The notes: generated from the sequence alone by a model not told the origin. 23,378 nt of DNA from DATLFA01 sp039934635 (GCA_039934635.1 JBDTLT010000071.1:1-23378), one strand, 5' to 3'. Counted from the first letter of the stretch, positions 6,582 through 14,218 are shown. A program made the numbers and translations.

Positions 6582-7858
6582 GCACGACGGCGAGCGACCA
6601 ACGCGACGAGACTCCCGAAGACCCGTTCGCGGCCAAAGACAAACTGTTCGGAGTCGGCGTGATGCGCGACCCGCATCCGCGCCTGCACGAACTCATGGAA
6701 ACCGGCTCGGTGCATCAAGGGTCGATGTCGGGTCAGTTCGACATGATCGGGCCGGACAACTTGATCTATCCCGAAGACGATCAGGTGACCGTCGTCGGCT
6801 TCTGGGCGGTCGACGAGGGCTTCCGCGATCCTGAACGATTCTCCAACTCGTGGTACCAGCCTGCGTTGGGCAATGTCATCGGCCGCACCATCCTCGAGAT
6901 GGATCCGCCCGAGCACTACCGCTTCCGGCTCTTGTTGCAGGGAGCCTTCAGCAAGAAGGAGATGCAACGGTGGGAGCGCGAGTTCGTACGCGACATCGTC
7001 CGGTCGTATCTGATGCCGCTGGTGCCGCGCGGGCGCGCTGACCTTGCGACCGAGTTCGCCTTCCACTACCCCATCACCGTCACCGCGGTGGCGGCCGGTT
7101 TGCCGGTCGAAGACGTGCCCGCGTTCTATCGCCAAGCCGCGCTGCTGACCAACGTGACGGTGCCCGAAGCGACGCGCCTGAATGCCGCGCGCGAACTCGG
7201 CGAGATGGTGCAGGTTTTGATCGACGAGCGCCGCGTCGAGCCGAGAGGCGATCTCATCGGGCTGCTGGTGCAAGCCGAGCTCAAGCAGACGGCTGACGAG
7301 AGCAAGAAGAAACTGGCCGACGACGAGATCGTCGCCTTCTTGCGTCTGCTCGTGCCGGCCGGCGCGCAAACCACCTACCGCTCACTCACCAACATCCTCT
7401 TCGGATTGTTGACGCATCCCGATCAGCTCGAGGCAGTGCGGGCCGATCGTTCGCTCATCCCTCGCGCGATCGAAGAAGGGCTGCGCTGGGAAGCACCGCT
7501 GCTTTCGTTCGGGCGCACCTGCACCCGTGACACGACGATTGCCGACCAGCCGATCGAGGCGGGCAAACACGTGAACCTCTGCGTGCACGCCGCCAACCAC
7601 GACCCGTCGCGTTGGGATCATCCCGACGAGTTCGACATCTTCCGCCCCGAACTCGGCCACATCGCATTCGGTCAGGGCAACCACATCTGTCTCGGCATCC
7701 ACTTTGCCCGCATGGAACTGCGCGTCGCGCTCGAAGAGATCCTCGACGAGTTGCCGAACCTGCGCCTCGACCCCGACGCCGTGGACGTGCACATCACCGG
7801 CCTCGGCACGCGCACGACCATCAACCTCCCCTGCGTCTGGGACGCCCCCGCGGTGTGA
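6578..7858 (+). CDS. Cytochrome P450
   Basis: A 426-residue soluble bacterial P450. The heme-binding loop FGQGNHICLG places the axial cysteine at residue 371, the ExxR motif is EGLR (300-303), and HDPSRW (341-346) and the FRPE segment are present. The I-helix reads AGAQTT (261-266), where Gln264 replaces the acidic residue of the usual (A/G)Gx(D/E)T(T/S) proton-delivery motif. The codon is CAA at 7367-7369. The electron-transfer partners are not encoded nearby. Translation is coupled to the amidohydrolase by an ATGA overlap, so the two products are made together and probably act in one pathway, likely under the IclR-type regulator. The oxidised substrate cannot be predicted. A large hairpin follows the stop codon. 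Confidence 0.95.
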   Translation: MSTTASDQRDETPEDPFAAKDKLFGVGVMRDPHPRLHELMETGSVHQGSMSGQFDMIGPDNLIYPEDDQVTVVGFWAVDEGFRDPERFSNSWYQPALGNVIGRTILEMDPPEHYRFRLLLQGAFSKKEMQRWEREFVRDIVRSYLMPLVPRGRADLATEFAFHYPITVTAVAAGLPVEDVPAFYRQAALLTNVTVPEATRLNAARELGEMVQVLIDERRVEPRGDLIGLLVQAELKQTADESKKKLADDEIVAFLRLLVPAGAQTTYRSLTNILFGLLTHPDQLEAVRADRSLIPRAIEEGLRWEAPLLSFGRTCTRDTTIADQPIEAGKHVNLCVHAANHDPSRWDHPDEFDIFRPELGHIAFGQGNHICLGIHFARMELRVALEEILDELPNLRLDPDAVDVHITGLGTRTTINLPCVWDAPAV

Positions 7859-7877
7859 CCCCGCGCAATTCACCGTT

Positions 7878-7920
7878 CTCGCTGTCGAACGTTGGCTGTG
7901 GACCCACGTTCGACAGCGAG
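7878..7920. terminator. Long perfect hairpin between convergent P450 and VOC genes
   Basis: A perfect 15-bp stem, 7878-7892 against 7906-7920, encloses 13 bases that can add two more pairs (7894-7895 with 7903-7904). No T-run follows on either strand, so it may be a bidirectional attenuating or stalling hairpin, an mRNA 3'-end stabiliser, or a copy of an intergenic repeat family. The position between convergent stop codons favours a 3'-end role. Confidence 0.6.
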
Positions 7921-7927
7921 TTCGGGG

Positions 7928-8359
7928 TTACAGAACCTGGTGGACTTCGATGACGGTGCCCGCGGGGTCGAACACGAAGATTTGATACCAGTCCTTGACC
8001 GCCCACACGCCGTAGTCCGCGTACGGTATGCCGTGTTGATCGAGGCGGCGCTTGACGGCTTCGATGTCGTCGCAGCGAAACGCGACGTGGCCCTGCGCGA
8101 CCGGGTTCACGGACATCCCGTAGCGGGCGCCGAGGTACGAGTCGTTCTTGCAGAGGTGGATCTGCAACTCGTTCTTGTCGGGGCCGGCGCGTAGGAACGA
8201 CGCGGGGTTCTTGACGCCGCCCTTCGACGTGTCGCTGAAGCCCTTGATCGGGATGAGCGGCAAGTCTTCCATCTGCTCGAGGCCGAGCACTTTTTGATAG
8301 AAGTCGTCGAGCCCCGGGAGATCGGGACTCACGATGTTGACGTGATGAAGGCGCATCAT
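7928..8359 (-). CDS. VOC-superfamily (glyoxalase/bleomycin-resistance/dioxygenase) protein
   Basis: A 143-residue protein with two beta-alpha-beta-beta-beta modules. The first opens with RLHHVNIVSPDL and ends near NELQIHL. The second contains GHVAFRCDDIEAV and the final FDPAGTVIEVHQ. The putative metal ligands are His5 or His6, His73, His91 and the Glu of VIEVHQ. VOC enzymes include glyoxalase I, ring-cleaving dioxygenases and epimerases; this short form resembles lactoylglutathione-lyase-like enzymes, but I cannot fix a reaction. An AAGGAAA ribosome site lies seven bases before the double ATG at 8359/8356, and I chose the first. It is 170 bases downstream of the SDR gene on the same strand; that gap may hold its own promoter. 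Confidence 0.88.
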   Translation of the reverse strand: MMRLHHVNIVSPDLPGLDDFYQKVLGLEQMEDLPLIPIKGFSDTSKGGVKNPASFLRAGPDKNELQIHLCKNDSYLGARYGMSVNPVAQGHVAFRCDDIEAVKRRLDQHGIPYADYGVWAVKDWYQIFVFDPAGTVIEVHQVL

Positions 8360-8529
8360 TGTTGTTTCCTTCTGTGGTAACGGCGGATGCCTACTGTCGT
8401 CGCAGTCTCCCCCATCGACGCGCCGAGCGGTCAGTCACGAAATATGTGGGAACAGATCGGCGCGCTCGTGCATACATACAGTTGATGGCGGTGCGCGATT
8501 CGGTCTCGACAACAGACTCCTTGCGACCG

Positions 8530-9285
8530 TCAGCGCAGGTAGGCCTGACCACCGTCGGCCATGATCGTCGTACCGGTGATGTAGCTGGCGTCGGGTCCGC
8601 ACAGGAATACCGCGATACGCCCGATGTCGGCTTCGCTGTCGCCGATGCGCTGCAGCGGCACGGTGGCGACGAAAGCGGCCGCTTCGTCGGGCCGAGCTTG
8701 CGACCAGCCTTCGAACGCCGACGTCGACGCAAGCGGCAACAGGTTGACGACGCGGATGCCCTGCGGACCCCACTCGCAGGCGGCGGTGCGAGTGAGCGAA
8801 CGCATCGCTTCTTTCACCGCGGAGTACACCCCATAACCCGCGGCGTCGGGCCGTAGCGCGGCCGATGTGACGAGGTTGATGATGACGCCGCCACTGCCGA
8901 GATGGGGATGGCACGCCTTCATGAAGCTGAACGCGGCGAGTGGGCCCGACAGCCAGCCGGACTCGAAGTCATCACGATTCATGTCGAGCAAGAGGCCGAG
9001 GGTCACCTCCTGCGCGTTGTTCACGAGGATGTCGATCGTCCCCAACTCGCGCACGACGGTCTCGACCGTGCGGGCGATGTCGGCTTCGACCTTGACGTTG
9101 CCCGGAATGGCCAGGGCCCGACCGCCGCGCCCCTCGATCTCGGCGACGGTGGCGTCGAGCTTTTCGGGGGTGCGGCCGGTGACCGCAACGGTGGCACCTT
9201 CGCCGGCGAGCGCGAGTGCGATACCGCGCCCCACCCCCTGTCCTCCACCGGTGACGATCGCGATCTTGCCGTCGAGTGTCGGCAT
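8530..9285 (-). CDS. Short-chain dehydrogenase/reductase (SDR)
   Basis: A classical 251-residue SDR. The nucleotide-binding TGGGQGVGRG is at residues 12-21 (a small variation of TGxxxGxG). The NNAG motif is present as NNAQ (89-92), the catalytic serine is likely Ser141, and Tyr154-x3-Lys158 is intact. The C-terminus ITGTTIMADGGQ is typical of FabG-like enzymes. It reduces or oxidises a carbonyl or alcohol with NAD(P)(H). The Arg at position 38 (TGRTP) would favour NADP(H), though this is only an inference. The ribosome site AGGGGGG sits three bases before the ATG at 9285. It is divergent from the SnoaL-kinase fusion, and the 81-base gap between them contains the GGCCCGAGCGGCC motif. Confidence 0.93.
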   Translation of the reverse strand: MPTLDGKIAIVTGGGQGVGRGIALALAGEGATVAVTGRTPEKLDATVAEIEGRGGRALAIPGNVKVEADIARTVETVVRELGTIDILVNNAQEVTLGLLLDMNRDDFESGWLSGPLAAFSFMKACHPHLGSGGVIINLVTSAALRPDAAGYGVYSAVKEAMRSLTRTAACEWGPQGIRVVNLLPLASTSAFEGWSQARPDEAAAFVATVPLQRIGDSEADIGRIAVFLCGPDASYITGTTIMADGGQAYLR

Positions 9286-9302
9286 GGCCCCCCTGTCGCG
9301 CG

Positions 9303-9322
9303 GGCCCGAGCGGCCTTTGAGC
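9303..9322 (+). repeat. Dispersed GGCCCGAGCGGCC motif, copy in SDR/fusion promoter gap
   Basis: GGCCCGAGCGGCCTTTGAGC here matches, on the minus strand, the unit at 3848-3868 of the tandem repeats for 15 exact bases plus TGAGC after a one-base gap. A 13-base copy also lies at 18653-18665. The element can pair GGCC with GGCC around a 5-base loop. It lies between divergent genes. Confidence 0.5.
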
Positions 9323-9366
9323 GGAACGATTGCGCGACACTACCCAATGTCCGACGAGGGGTGGTC

Positions 9367-11100
9367 ATGAAGGACGAAGACGAAATCGAGCGCAACCGCC
9401 GGATCGCGATCGCGGTGAACGCGATGACCGGCATGACCGACGACGCGACATTCCTGCGTCACTTCGCCGATGACGCGGTGTGGCATCTCAACCGCCGTGT
9501 CATCCGCGGTCACGAGGGCCTGGCGCAGATCTCGGCGCGGGCCCGCGAGGCGTTCCCCGAGGGCATCGAGCGCGAGATCCGCTCGGTCGTCGCTGAGGGC
9601 GATCAGGTGGTGATCCAGCACACCAATCGCGCCATGACCAAGGACGGCATCGACTACGTCAACGAATACGTCAAGGTCTTCGAGTTCGCACCTGACGGTC
9701 TGATTCGTGCGGTGTGGGAGTACCTCGATTCGCGCTACGCCGTCGAGGTGCTGTCGGCCAAGCCGCCGCGCTTTCCGACGGAGTGGCAGGCCGCATTCGA
9801 CTGGGTGGAGCAGACGATGGGCGGGCGCATTGTGCATTGGGAGGTGCAACCCCGCTGGCGGCCGGCCTGCTTCATCGATGTCGACGTCGACGGCACGATG
9901 GTGCCCCTCTACTGGCGCGGCGCACGCGGCGCGCTCGACCATGGCATCTCCGACCTTCGCTACGAATACAACGTGCTGCAGGTGCTCGAGGCGCACGGCA
10001 TTCCGGTGCCCCACATCTACGGCTTTTGCGACGATCCCGAAGGTTTGCTGCTGGCGCGCCTGCCCGGTCGCACCGAGATGGTCGACGCCGCCAACGATCG
10101 CGAACGCGTCGCGTTGCTCGACGAATACGTCGAGATGATGGCGCGCATGCATGCCATTCCCGTCGAAGACTTCGAAGCGCGTGGACTACGGCGCCCGACG
10201 ACGAGCGATGAGCTCGGCCTTGCCGACTTCGACGCGTGGGAGCGCGTCTATCGCGAGAAGAAGACTCGCCCGGCGCCGATGGAAGAGTTCGGCATCCGCT
10301 GGATCCGGCGCAACATGCCGCCCGATCGTTCGAAGGTCTGCTTCGTGACGGCCGATTGCGGACAGTTCCTTTTCGAGCACGGCCGCATCGTCGCGCTGCT
10401 CGACTTCGAGTTCTCGTTCCTCGGCGATCCCGCGGCGGACCTTGCGGGCCTTCGTTGCCGCGACGCGGCGCATTCGCTCGGCGACATGCGCCGGGCGATC
10501 GCCCGCTACGGCGATCTCACCGGCGACCATATCGACCCGCGCGTCATCGATTACCACACCGTTCGCTTCGGTTGGGTCAACCCGTTGTCGCTCGGTTGGA
10601 TGGTTCTCGATCCGCCCAAAGCGATCAACTACGTCCAGTACAAGGCGTGGTATGTGCTCTGTTCGATGTGGTCGCTCGACGTGCTCGCCTCGTTGACCGG
10701 CGCCACCCTCGATCCACTCGACATACCCGGCGCTTCCCCCTCACCTCGCGGGCCGGCGTACCAACTCATGGTGGCCGCACTCGATCCCGACAACGCCGCT
10801 GATGCCGAGCGTGCCTACGAACTCGGTTCACTGCACCGTGTCGCGCAATACCTCGAACAGTCCGACATGTACGGCCCGGCGTTCGAACACGACAACGTGA
10901 GCGAGGTTGCCGAGATCCTGGGCCACCGTCCGGCCACCTGGCAACAGGCCGAGGTCGAGCTCGAAGCGTTCGTGCTCGCCGCCGGCCCCGAACACGATGC
11001 CGCGCTGGTGCGACTCTTCTACCGCCGCCTCGCCCGCGAAGCCGCGCTGTTGCACCCCGCGCTCGGCTACCTCACCGGCTCGCGCGTGCAACCGCTCTAA
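9367..11100 (+). CDS. Fusion of SnoaL-like domain with APH/ACAD10-like kinase fold
   Basis: This 577-residue protein has two recognisable domains. Residues 1-125 are an NTF2/SnoaL-like alpha-beta cone (FADDAVWHLNRRVIRGHEG, strand YVKVFEF, ending near WEYLD). Residues about 145-430 show an APH/ACAD10-type kinase fold (YEYNVLQVLEAHGIPVP, PHIYGF, LLARLPGR, a helical segment, then LLDFEFSFLGDPAADLAGLR). The metal-binding Asp346 in LLDFEF is intact, but the catalytic loop, usually HGDxxxxN, reads TADCGQ (328-333). The Asp330 equivalent is retained, while the His-Gly and the Asn are changed. Residues 430-577 are a helical tail of uncertain role. The start is ATG 9367 after GAGGGGTGG; a GTG at 9361 is also possible. 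The product could phosphorylate a hydroxyacyl-type compound, as ACAD10 relatives do, or be a non-catalytic binding protein. Confidence 0.85.
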   Translation: MKDEDEIERNRRIAIAVNAMTGMTDDATFLRHFADDAVWHLNRRVIRGHEGLAQISARAREAFPEGIEREIRSVVAEGDQVVIQHTNRAMTKDGIDYVNEYVKVFEFAPDGLIRAVWEYLDSRYAVEVLSAKPPRFPTEWQAAFDWVEQTMGGRIVHWEVQPRWRPACFIDVDVDGTMVPLYWRGARGALDHGISDLRYEYNVLQVLEAHGIPVPHIYGFCDDPEGLLLARLPGRTEMVDAANDRERVALLDEYVEMMARMHAIPVEDFEARGLRRPTTSDELGLADFDAWERVYREKKTRPAPMEEFGIRWIRRNMPPDRSKVCFVTADCGQFLFEHGRIVALLDFEFSFLGDPAADLAGLRCRDAAHSLGDMRRAIARYGDLTGDHIDPRVIDYHTVRFGWVNPLSLGWMVLDPPKAINYVQYKAWYVLCSMWSLDVLASLTGATLDPLDIPGASPSPRGPAYQLMVAALDPDNAADAERAYELGSLHRVAQYLEQSDMYGPAFEHDNVSEVAEILGHRPATWQQAEVELEAFVLAAGPEHDAALVRLFYRRLAREAALLHPALGYLTGSRVQPL

Positions 11101-11136
11101 TGCGGCTCCGCCGCAACGGATCGGCGGCTTCGCCGC
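11101..11136. terminator. Two adjacent GC-rich hairpins downstream of the fusion gene
   Basis: TGCGGC-TCC-GCCGCA (11101-11115) begins on the base after the stop codon. A second stem GCGGC (11124-11128), loop TTC, then GCCGC (11132-11136) follows. No T-run is present. Placed between convergent genes, the pair may end transcription of the fusion gene, but stability has not been calculated. Confidence 0.45.
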
Positions 11137-11181
11137 GGAAATGATCGAGTGCGAGTTTGATTTACTTCCTGGTCCTCAGAC

Positions 11182-12048
11182 TCACCGCGGGAAGCAGGCG
11201 GCGAGCTTTTTGGCCAGCGCGTCGGCCTGATCTTTCAGGGCGGGGTCGGTGCCGTAGGCCTTGAGCTTTTCTTGGAGGGCTTGCGCTTCGGGCGTGGCCG
11301 CCAGCGTTTCGAGGCGAGTACGCAGGTCGTTGGCGAGGGCGTCGACCTTGGCCTTGAGCGCGGGATCATTCGTGAGCGGCGCCATGCCCGCCTTGAGCTC
11401 GTCGAGCAGCTTCTGGCGCGCGGTGGGATCGCTGAGGTCGGGACGGTTGGCCGGATCGGACAGCGCCTCGACGCGTTGACGTAGCAGCGGAAGTGCGGAC
11501 TCGATCTTGGCCTTGGTCGCCGGATCGTCGGTGATCGCCCGGATGCGCGGCTCGAACTCGGCGAAGAGCGCCTTGAGTTGATCGAGTTGTGGTCCGAGAT
11601 CTCCCAACACCGGACCGAGCATGTCGCGCAGTGCGCCGGCGTCGATGCCGCACGCGGCAAACGGATTGGCCGCGGCGAGACCGCCGCCCGCGCACAACCT
11701 GCCCATCATCGATTGGAGTTCGCTGAGCCGGGGCGGCAACGTGACGCCAGCGGTGCTGTCACACATGCCGGCCAGCGCGGCGCCGATCGATGGCCGCGTG
11801 GTCGAACTCGAGGTCGGCGTCTCGTCGCCGGCGGCAGCCTGCACGGTCTGCGGGGCATCGTCGCGCGTCGCGACGAGCACACCGACACCGATCAAGGCCA
11901 TCAGTGCCAGCGCGCCGGTGGCAACGAGGCGACGTGAGCGTGCGGGGCGCGGTAACGGCCCCGGCAGGCCGAGGTCGTGTGTCGTGGTGGTCTGCTGTGC
12001 CACCTGACGAAAGGTCGAGCGCAGTTGCTCTTCGAATGGGTCGGTCAT
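11182..12048 (-). CDS. Membrane-anchored protein with extracytoplasmic helical repeats (candidate anti-sigma factor)
   Basis: This 288-residue protein has a cytoplasmic arginine-rich N-terminus (about 1-40), one membrane helix (residues about 41-60), a Ser/Thr/Ala linker (about 65-90), four extracytoplasmic cysteines (96, 119, 133, 285) and a helical C-terminal half. In that half, segments starting DPATKAKIE (176), DPTARQKLL (208), DPALKAKVD (229) and DPALKDQAD (269) form degenerate repeats of about 20-40 residues. It begins at ATG 12048, overlapping the sigma factor stop by ATGA, with GGAGC upstream as ribosome site. Gene order and topology suggest an anti-sigma factor controlling the ECF sigma. 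However, I see no zinc-binding HxxxCxxC motif, so this would be a non-ZAS type, or it may be a sensor of another kind. Confidence 0.7.
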   Translation of the reverse strand: MTDPFEEQLRSTFRQVAQQTTTTHDLGLPGPLPRPARSRRLVATGALALMALIGVGVLVATRDDAPQTVQAAAGDETPTSSSTTRPSIGAALAGMCDSTAGVTLPPRLSELQSMMGRLCAGGGLAAANPFAACGIDAGALRDMLGPVLGDLGPQLDQLKALFAEFEPRIRAITDDPATKAKIESALPLLRQRVEALSDPANRPDLSDPTARQKLLDELKAGMAPLTNDPALKAKVDALANDLRTRLETLAATPEAQALQEKLKAYGTDPALKDQADALAKKLAACFPR

Positions 12049-12578
12049 TGCAGCTCCTGCCGTAAGGATGCCAAACCGCGATGGATCAGGGATTTGGCCG
12101 TGCCGACACGGCACCCCATCACCTTCGCGACGTCTTCGATGGAGAGGTCTTCGTAGTAACGCAGCACGAGTGCGACGCGGCGCTTGGGGCTGAGCGTCGC
12201 CAGTGCGTGCCACGTCTCGTCCATCTCGGGTGCGAGATACATCGGCGGCACCGAGGCCACCGATGTATGGCGCCGCTCGACCGCGCTGCGGCGGTGGTGA
12301 GCCCGGCAGAGATTGACGACGATCTGGCGGAGATACGCCCGCGGATCGGTGGCAGTCGACCAATTGCGCTGCAGCCGGATGAAGGCCTCGTGCACGATGT
12401 CGCAGGCGGTCTCGTTGGAGCCGCACATGAGATGGGCCAGCCGCACCATGCCCGCCCGTTCCCGCCGGTAGAGGTCGGTCAGGGCCGGTGGGGCGCCGTT
12501 CGCGGGCGTGTGCGCGTCGTTGACGGCCGCGGCATAGACCGCGGCAGCCTCGTCTCGATCCACGACGTGCTGCGACAT
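12045..12578 (-). CDS. ECF sigma-70 family RNA polymerase sigma factor (SigE-like)
   Basis: A 177-residue ECF sigma factor. Region 2 runs around LAHLMCGSNETACDIVHEAF and RLQRNW, followed by a linker of about 40 residues. Region 4 has the HTH LSPKRRVALVLRYYEDLSIEDVAKVMGCRVGTAKSLIHRG, with the GT(A/V)KS motif typical of this group. It directs RNA polymerase to stress or envelope promoters. I chose ATG 12578 with GGTGGG upstream as a weak ribosome site; a GTG at 12617 would add 13 residues. It overlaps the membrane-protein gene by ATGA, which supports a sigma/anti-sigma pair. The target promoter is often the sigma's own, but I found no convincing ECF-type promoter upstream. Confidence 0.9.
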   Translation of the reverse strand: MSQHVVDRDEAAAVYAAAVNDAHTPANGAPPALTDLYRRERAGMVRLAHLMCGSNETACDIVHEAFIRLQRNWSTATDPRAYLRQIVVNLCRAHHRRSAVERRHTSVASVPPMYLAPEMDETWHALATLSPKRRVALVLRYYEDLSIEDVAKVMGCRVGTAKSLIHRGLASLRQELQ

Positions 12579-12618
12579 GTACCCACCAAGATGCCTTGCG
12601 TCGGCGAAAGGTTGCACG

Positions 12619-12646
12619 CGGCCCGCACATTTCTTTCGGCGGGCCG
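12619..12646. terminator. Hairpin between the secreted-protein stop and the sigma gene
   Basis: CGGCCCGC (12619-12626) and GCGGGCCG (12639-12646) form a perfect 8-bp stem with a 12-base loop, five bases past the stop of the secreted-protein gene on the minus strand. No T-run is present. It could be a weak terminator or an attenuator limiting sigma gene read-through. Confidence 0.5.
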
Positions 12647-12650
12647 AGAG

Positions 12651-14180
12651 CTATTGGTAGGAGACCCAGGTCGGTGGTGGGTCGAGCGCCCTGACCTCGG
12701 CCGGATCCATCAGCCGGGTGTCCTGTTGCAGGAACAGCTTGAAGCCGCTGTAGAAGGGGGCCACCGCGTGGAGCTCGCGGTATTTGGACAACTTGGCTTC
12801 GGGCGAGCCGAACCCGTCGAGCTGGATCGCGATGTCGAGCTCGGTCCGGGTGGCGAGGCGCTCCCGTTCACGGATCATGAACGGAGTGAACTGGTGCAAG
12901 ACCACGAGCTTGCGGGGCAGCTGGTGCACCCGCACCAGGTCGGCGAGGTACTGCGTGGTGGCGTTGATCTCGTCGACGCCGACCGAACCGATGATGGTGC
13001 CGGGGACCTCGCCGGGGCCCATGCGCCATTCGGGGTCGAGGGCCACATGCACATCGGGCTCGAGGAGCAGGCTCTCGTAGCGCCGCAACTCCGACAGGAA
13101 ATCGCTGCGGCCCGGCTGGATGTCGATGACCATGATGCCGCCCACCGACCGGATGCCCTCGAGCCAGCTGCGCAGCGTGGCGAGTTCGGAGGGTGTGCTG
13201 TAGTCGCCGTCGGGCCCAGCACCGTTCGTCGCGATACTGGCGATGTAGTTGAAGGCCGGCACGACGGGGAGACCGAAGCGGGTCCATTGCAGCGCTCGTG
13301 CCCGCACCGCTGCGGCTGACTCGAGCGGTGCCTGGGCGCCGAGCACGCCAAGGCGGCTATCGAACCCCGAGCCGTAGTGGGCCACGATCATCGCGCCGGG
13401 GAAGACGCCCTCGAGCCCGTTCGAACCACCGACCGATACATCACGGCAACCGATCAGGCGATTGGACCCGACGCCCACATTGATGCCGTAGACGCACACC
13501 ACGTTGATCCCGGCGCGCGCCGGCACCGATACCGAGTAGCCGTGACGGTCGCCGAACGATGGAAACGCCGCGCCGACGTCGGCCCTCGACCGGTCGGCAA
13601 CACCACCTCCGCCTAACGCGCCGTTGACGTAGACGTGCACGGCGATCGGCTCGGCCGTCTGCACGTCGAGCGCCCATCCGTGCACGACCACCGATCGCAG
13701 GCCGGCTTCGACATCGACGCGGTCGACCGAACCGAACGGCGCGTCCTCGAGTGTGACCACGCGACAGCCGATGAGACTGTTGGCGCCGGCGCCGACGTTG
13801 ATGCCGTAGACGCACACGACGTTGACCCCCGCGTCGGCCGCCACCGACAACGCGTAGCCGTGCCGATCGCCGAAGGTCGGATACGCGGCGCCGACATCGA
13901 CGCGTGAGCGATCCGCAGGGACTCCCGTCCGCAGCACGCCGTTGACGTAGACGTGCACGGAGATCGGATCGGCCGTCTGGCGATCGATGGCCCAGCCCTG
14001 CACGACGACGGTTCGGGCGGCGTAATCGATGTCGACCCGATCGACGAAGCCGAACGGCACTGCGTCATTCGCGTCCTGGCCTTCGACTGCGTCGTCCGCC
14101 ACGACCACGACCGTCAACACGATCGCCGTGAAGGCGAACAACGCCAGCAATTTACGTCGGTGTAGCGGCGGTTTGGGCAC
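12651..14180 (-). CDS. Secreted or membrane-anchored protein with two 'GWA' domains and a conserved C-terminal domain
   Basis: A 509-residue protein beginning with a basic N-terminus and a hydrophobic helix (about 9-28: KLLALFAFTAIVLTVVVVAD), a signal peptide or anchor. Two near-identical domains follow (43-142 and 149-248), each with VDRVD, a conserved GWA motif, PI..HVYVNG, DRSR.DVGAA, FGDRHGY, and VVCVYGIN plus IGC cysteines that may form a disulfide. By hand, about 70 of 99 positions are identical between them. Residues about 262-500 are a different domain with VIDIQPGR, HVALDPEWRMGP and KLVVLHQFTPFMI. This looks like an (alpha/beta) barrel seen in other actinobacterial lipoproteins, with unknown reaction. 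The start is GTG 14180 without a Shine-Dalgarno. It lies 72 bases upstream of the ECF sigma start at 12578 (gap 12579-12650, with a hairpin in it). Glycan or cell-wall binding is a guess. Confidence 0.8.
   Translation of the reverse strand: MPKPPLHRRKLLALFAFTAIVLTVVVVADDAVEGQDANDAVPFGFVDRVDIDYAARTVVVQGWAIDRQTADPISVHVYVNGVLRTGVPADRSRVDVGAAYPTFGDRHGYALSVAADAGVNVVCVYGINVGAGANSLIGCRVVTLEDAPFGSVDRVDVEAGLRSVVVHGWALDVQTAEPIAVHVYVNGALGGGGVADRSRADVGAAFPSFGDRHGYSVSVPARAGINVVCVYGINVGVGSNRLIGCRDVSVGGSNGLEGVFPGAMIVAHYGSGFDSRLGVLGAQAPLESAAAVRARALQWTRFGLPVVPAFNYIASIATNGAGPDGDYSTPSELATLRSWLEGIRSVGGIMVIDIQPGRSDFLSELRRYESLLLEPDVHVALDPEWRMGPGEVPGTIIGSVGVDEINATTQYLADLVRVHQLPRKLVVLHQFTPFMIRERERLATRTELDIAIQLDGFGSPEAKLSKYRELHAVAPFYSGFKLFLQQDTRLMDPAEVRALDPPPTWVSYQ
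13437..14054 (-). repeat. Intragenic duplication encoding the two GWA domains
   Basis: The coding segments 14054-13755 and 13736-13437 encode residues 43-142 and 149-248 of the secreted protein, an offset of 318 bases. Both start with FG.VDRVD and end with IGCR. The duplication is in frame and no stop or shift is seen. Confidence 0.8.
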
Positions 14181-14218
14181 GGTGCTTGGTTATCACATCC
14201 GCGAGGCCCCTCCGCGGC

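Noticed and set aside
8360..8529. Possible gene or promoter in the SDR-VOC gap
   Set aside because: No convincing small ORF; only a weak extended -10-like TGTATGTAT on the minus strand, too poor to list as a promoter.
12081..13319. Plus-strand open frame of 412 codons opposite sigma and secreted-protein genes
   Set aside because: Shadow of the minus-strand genes, crossing two of them; Arg/Gly/His-rich without motifs.
14199..14217. CCGCG/CGCGG hairpin between VOC and secreted-protein genes
   Set aside because: Only a 5-bp stem with a 9-base loop in GC-rich sequence; expected by chance and without a T-run.
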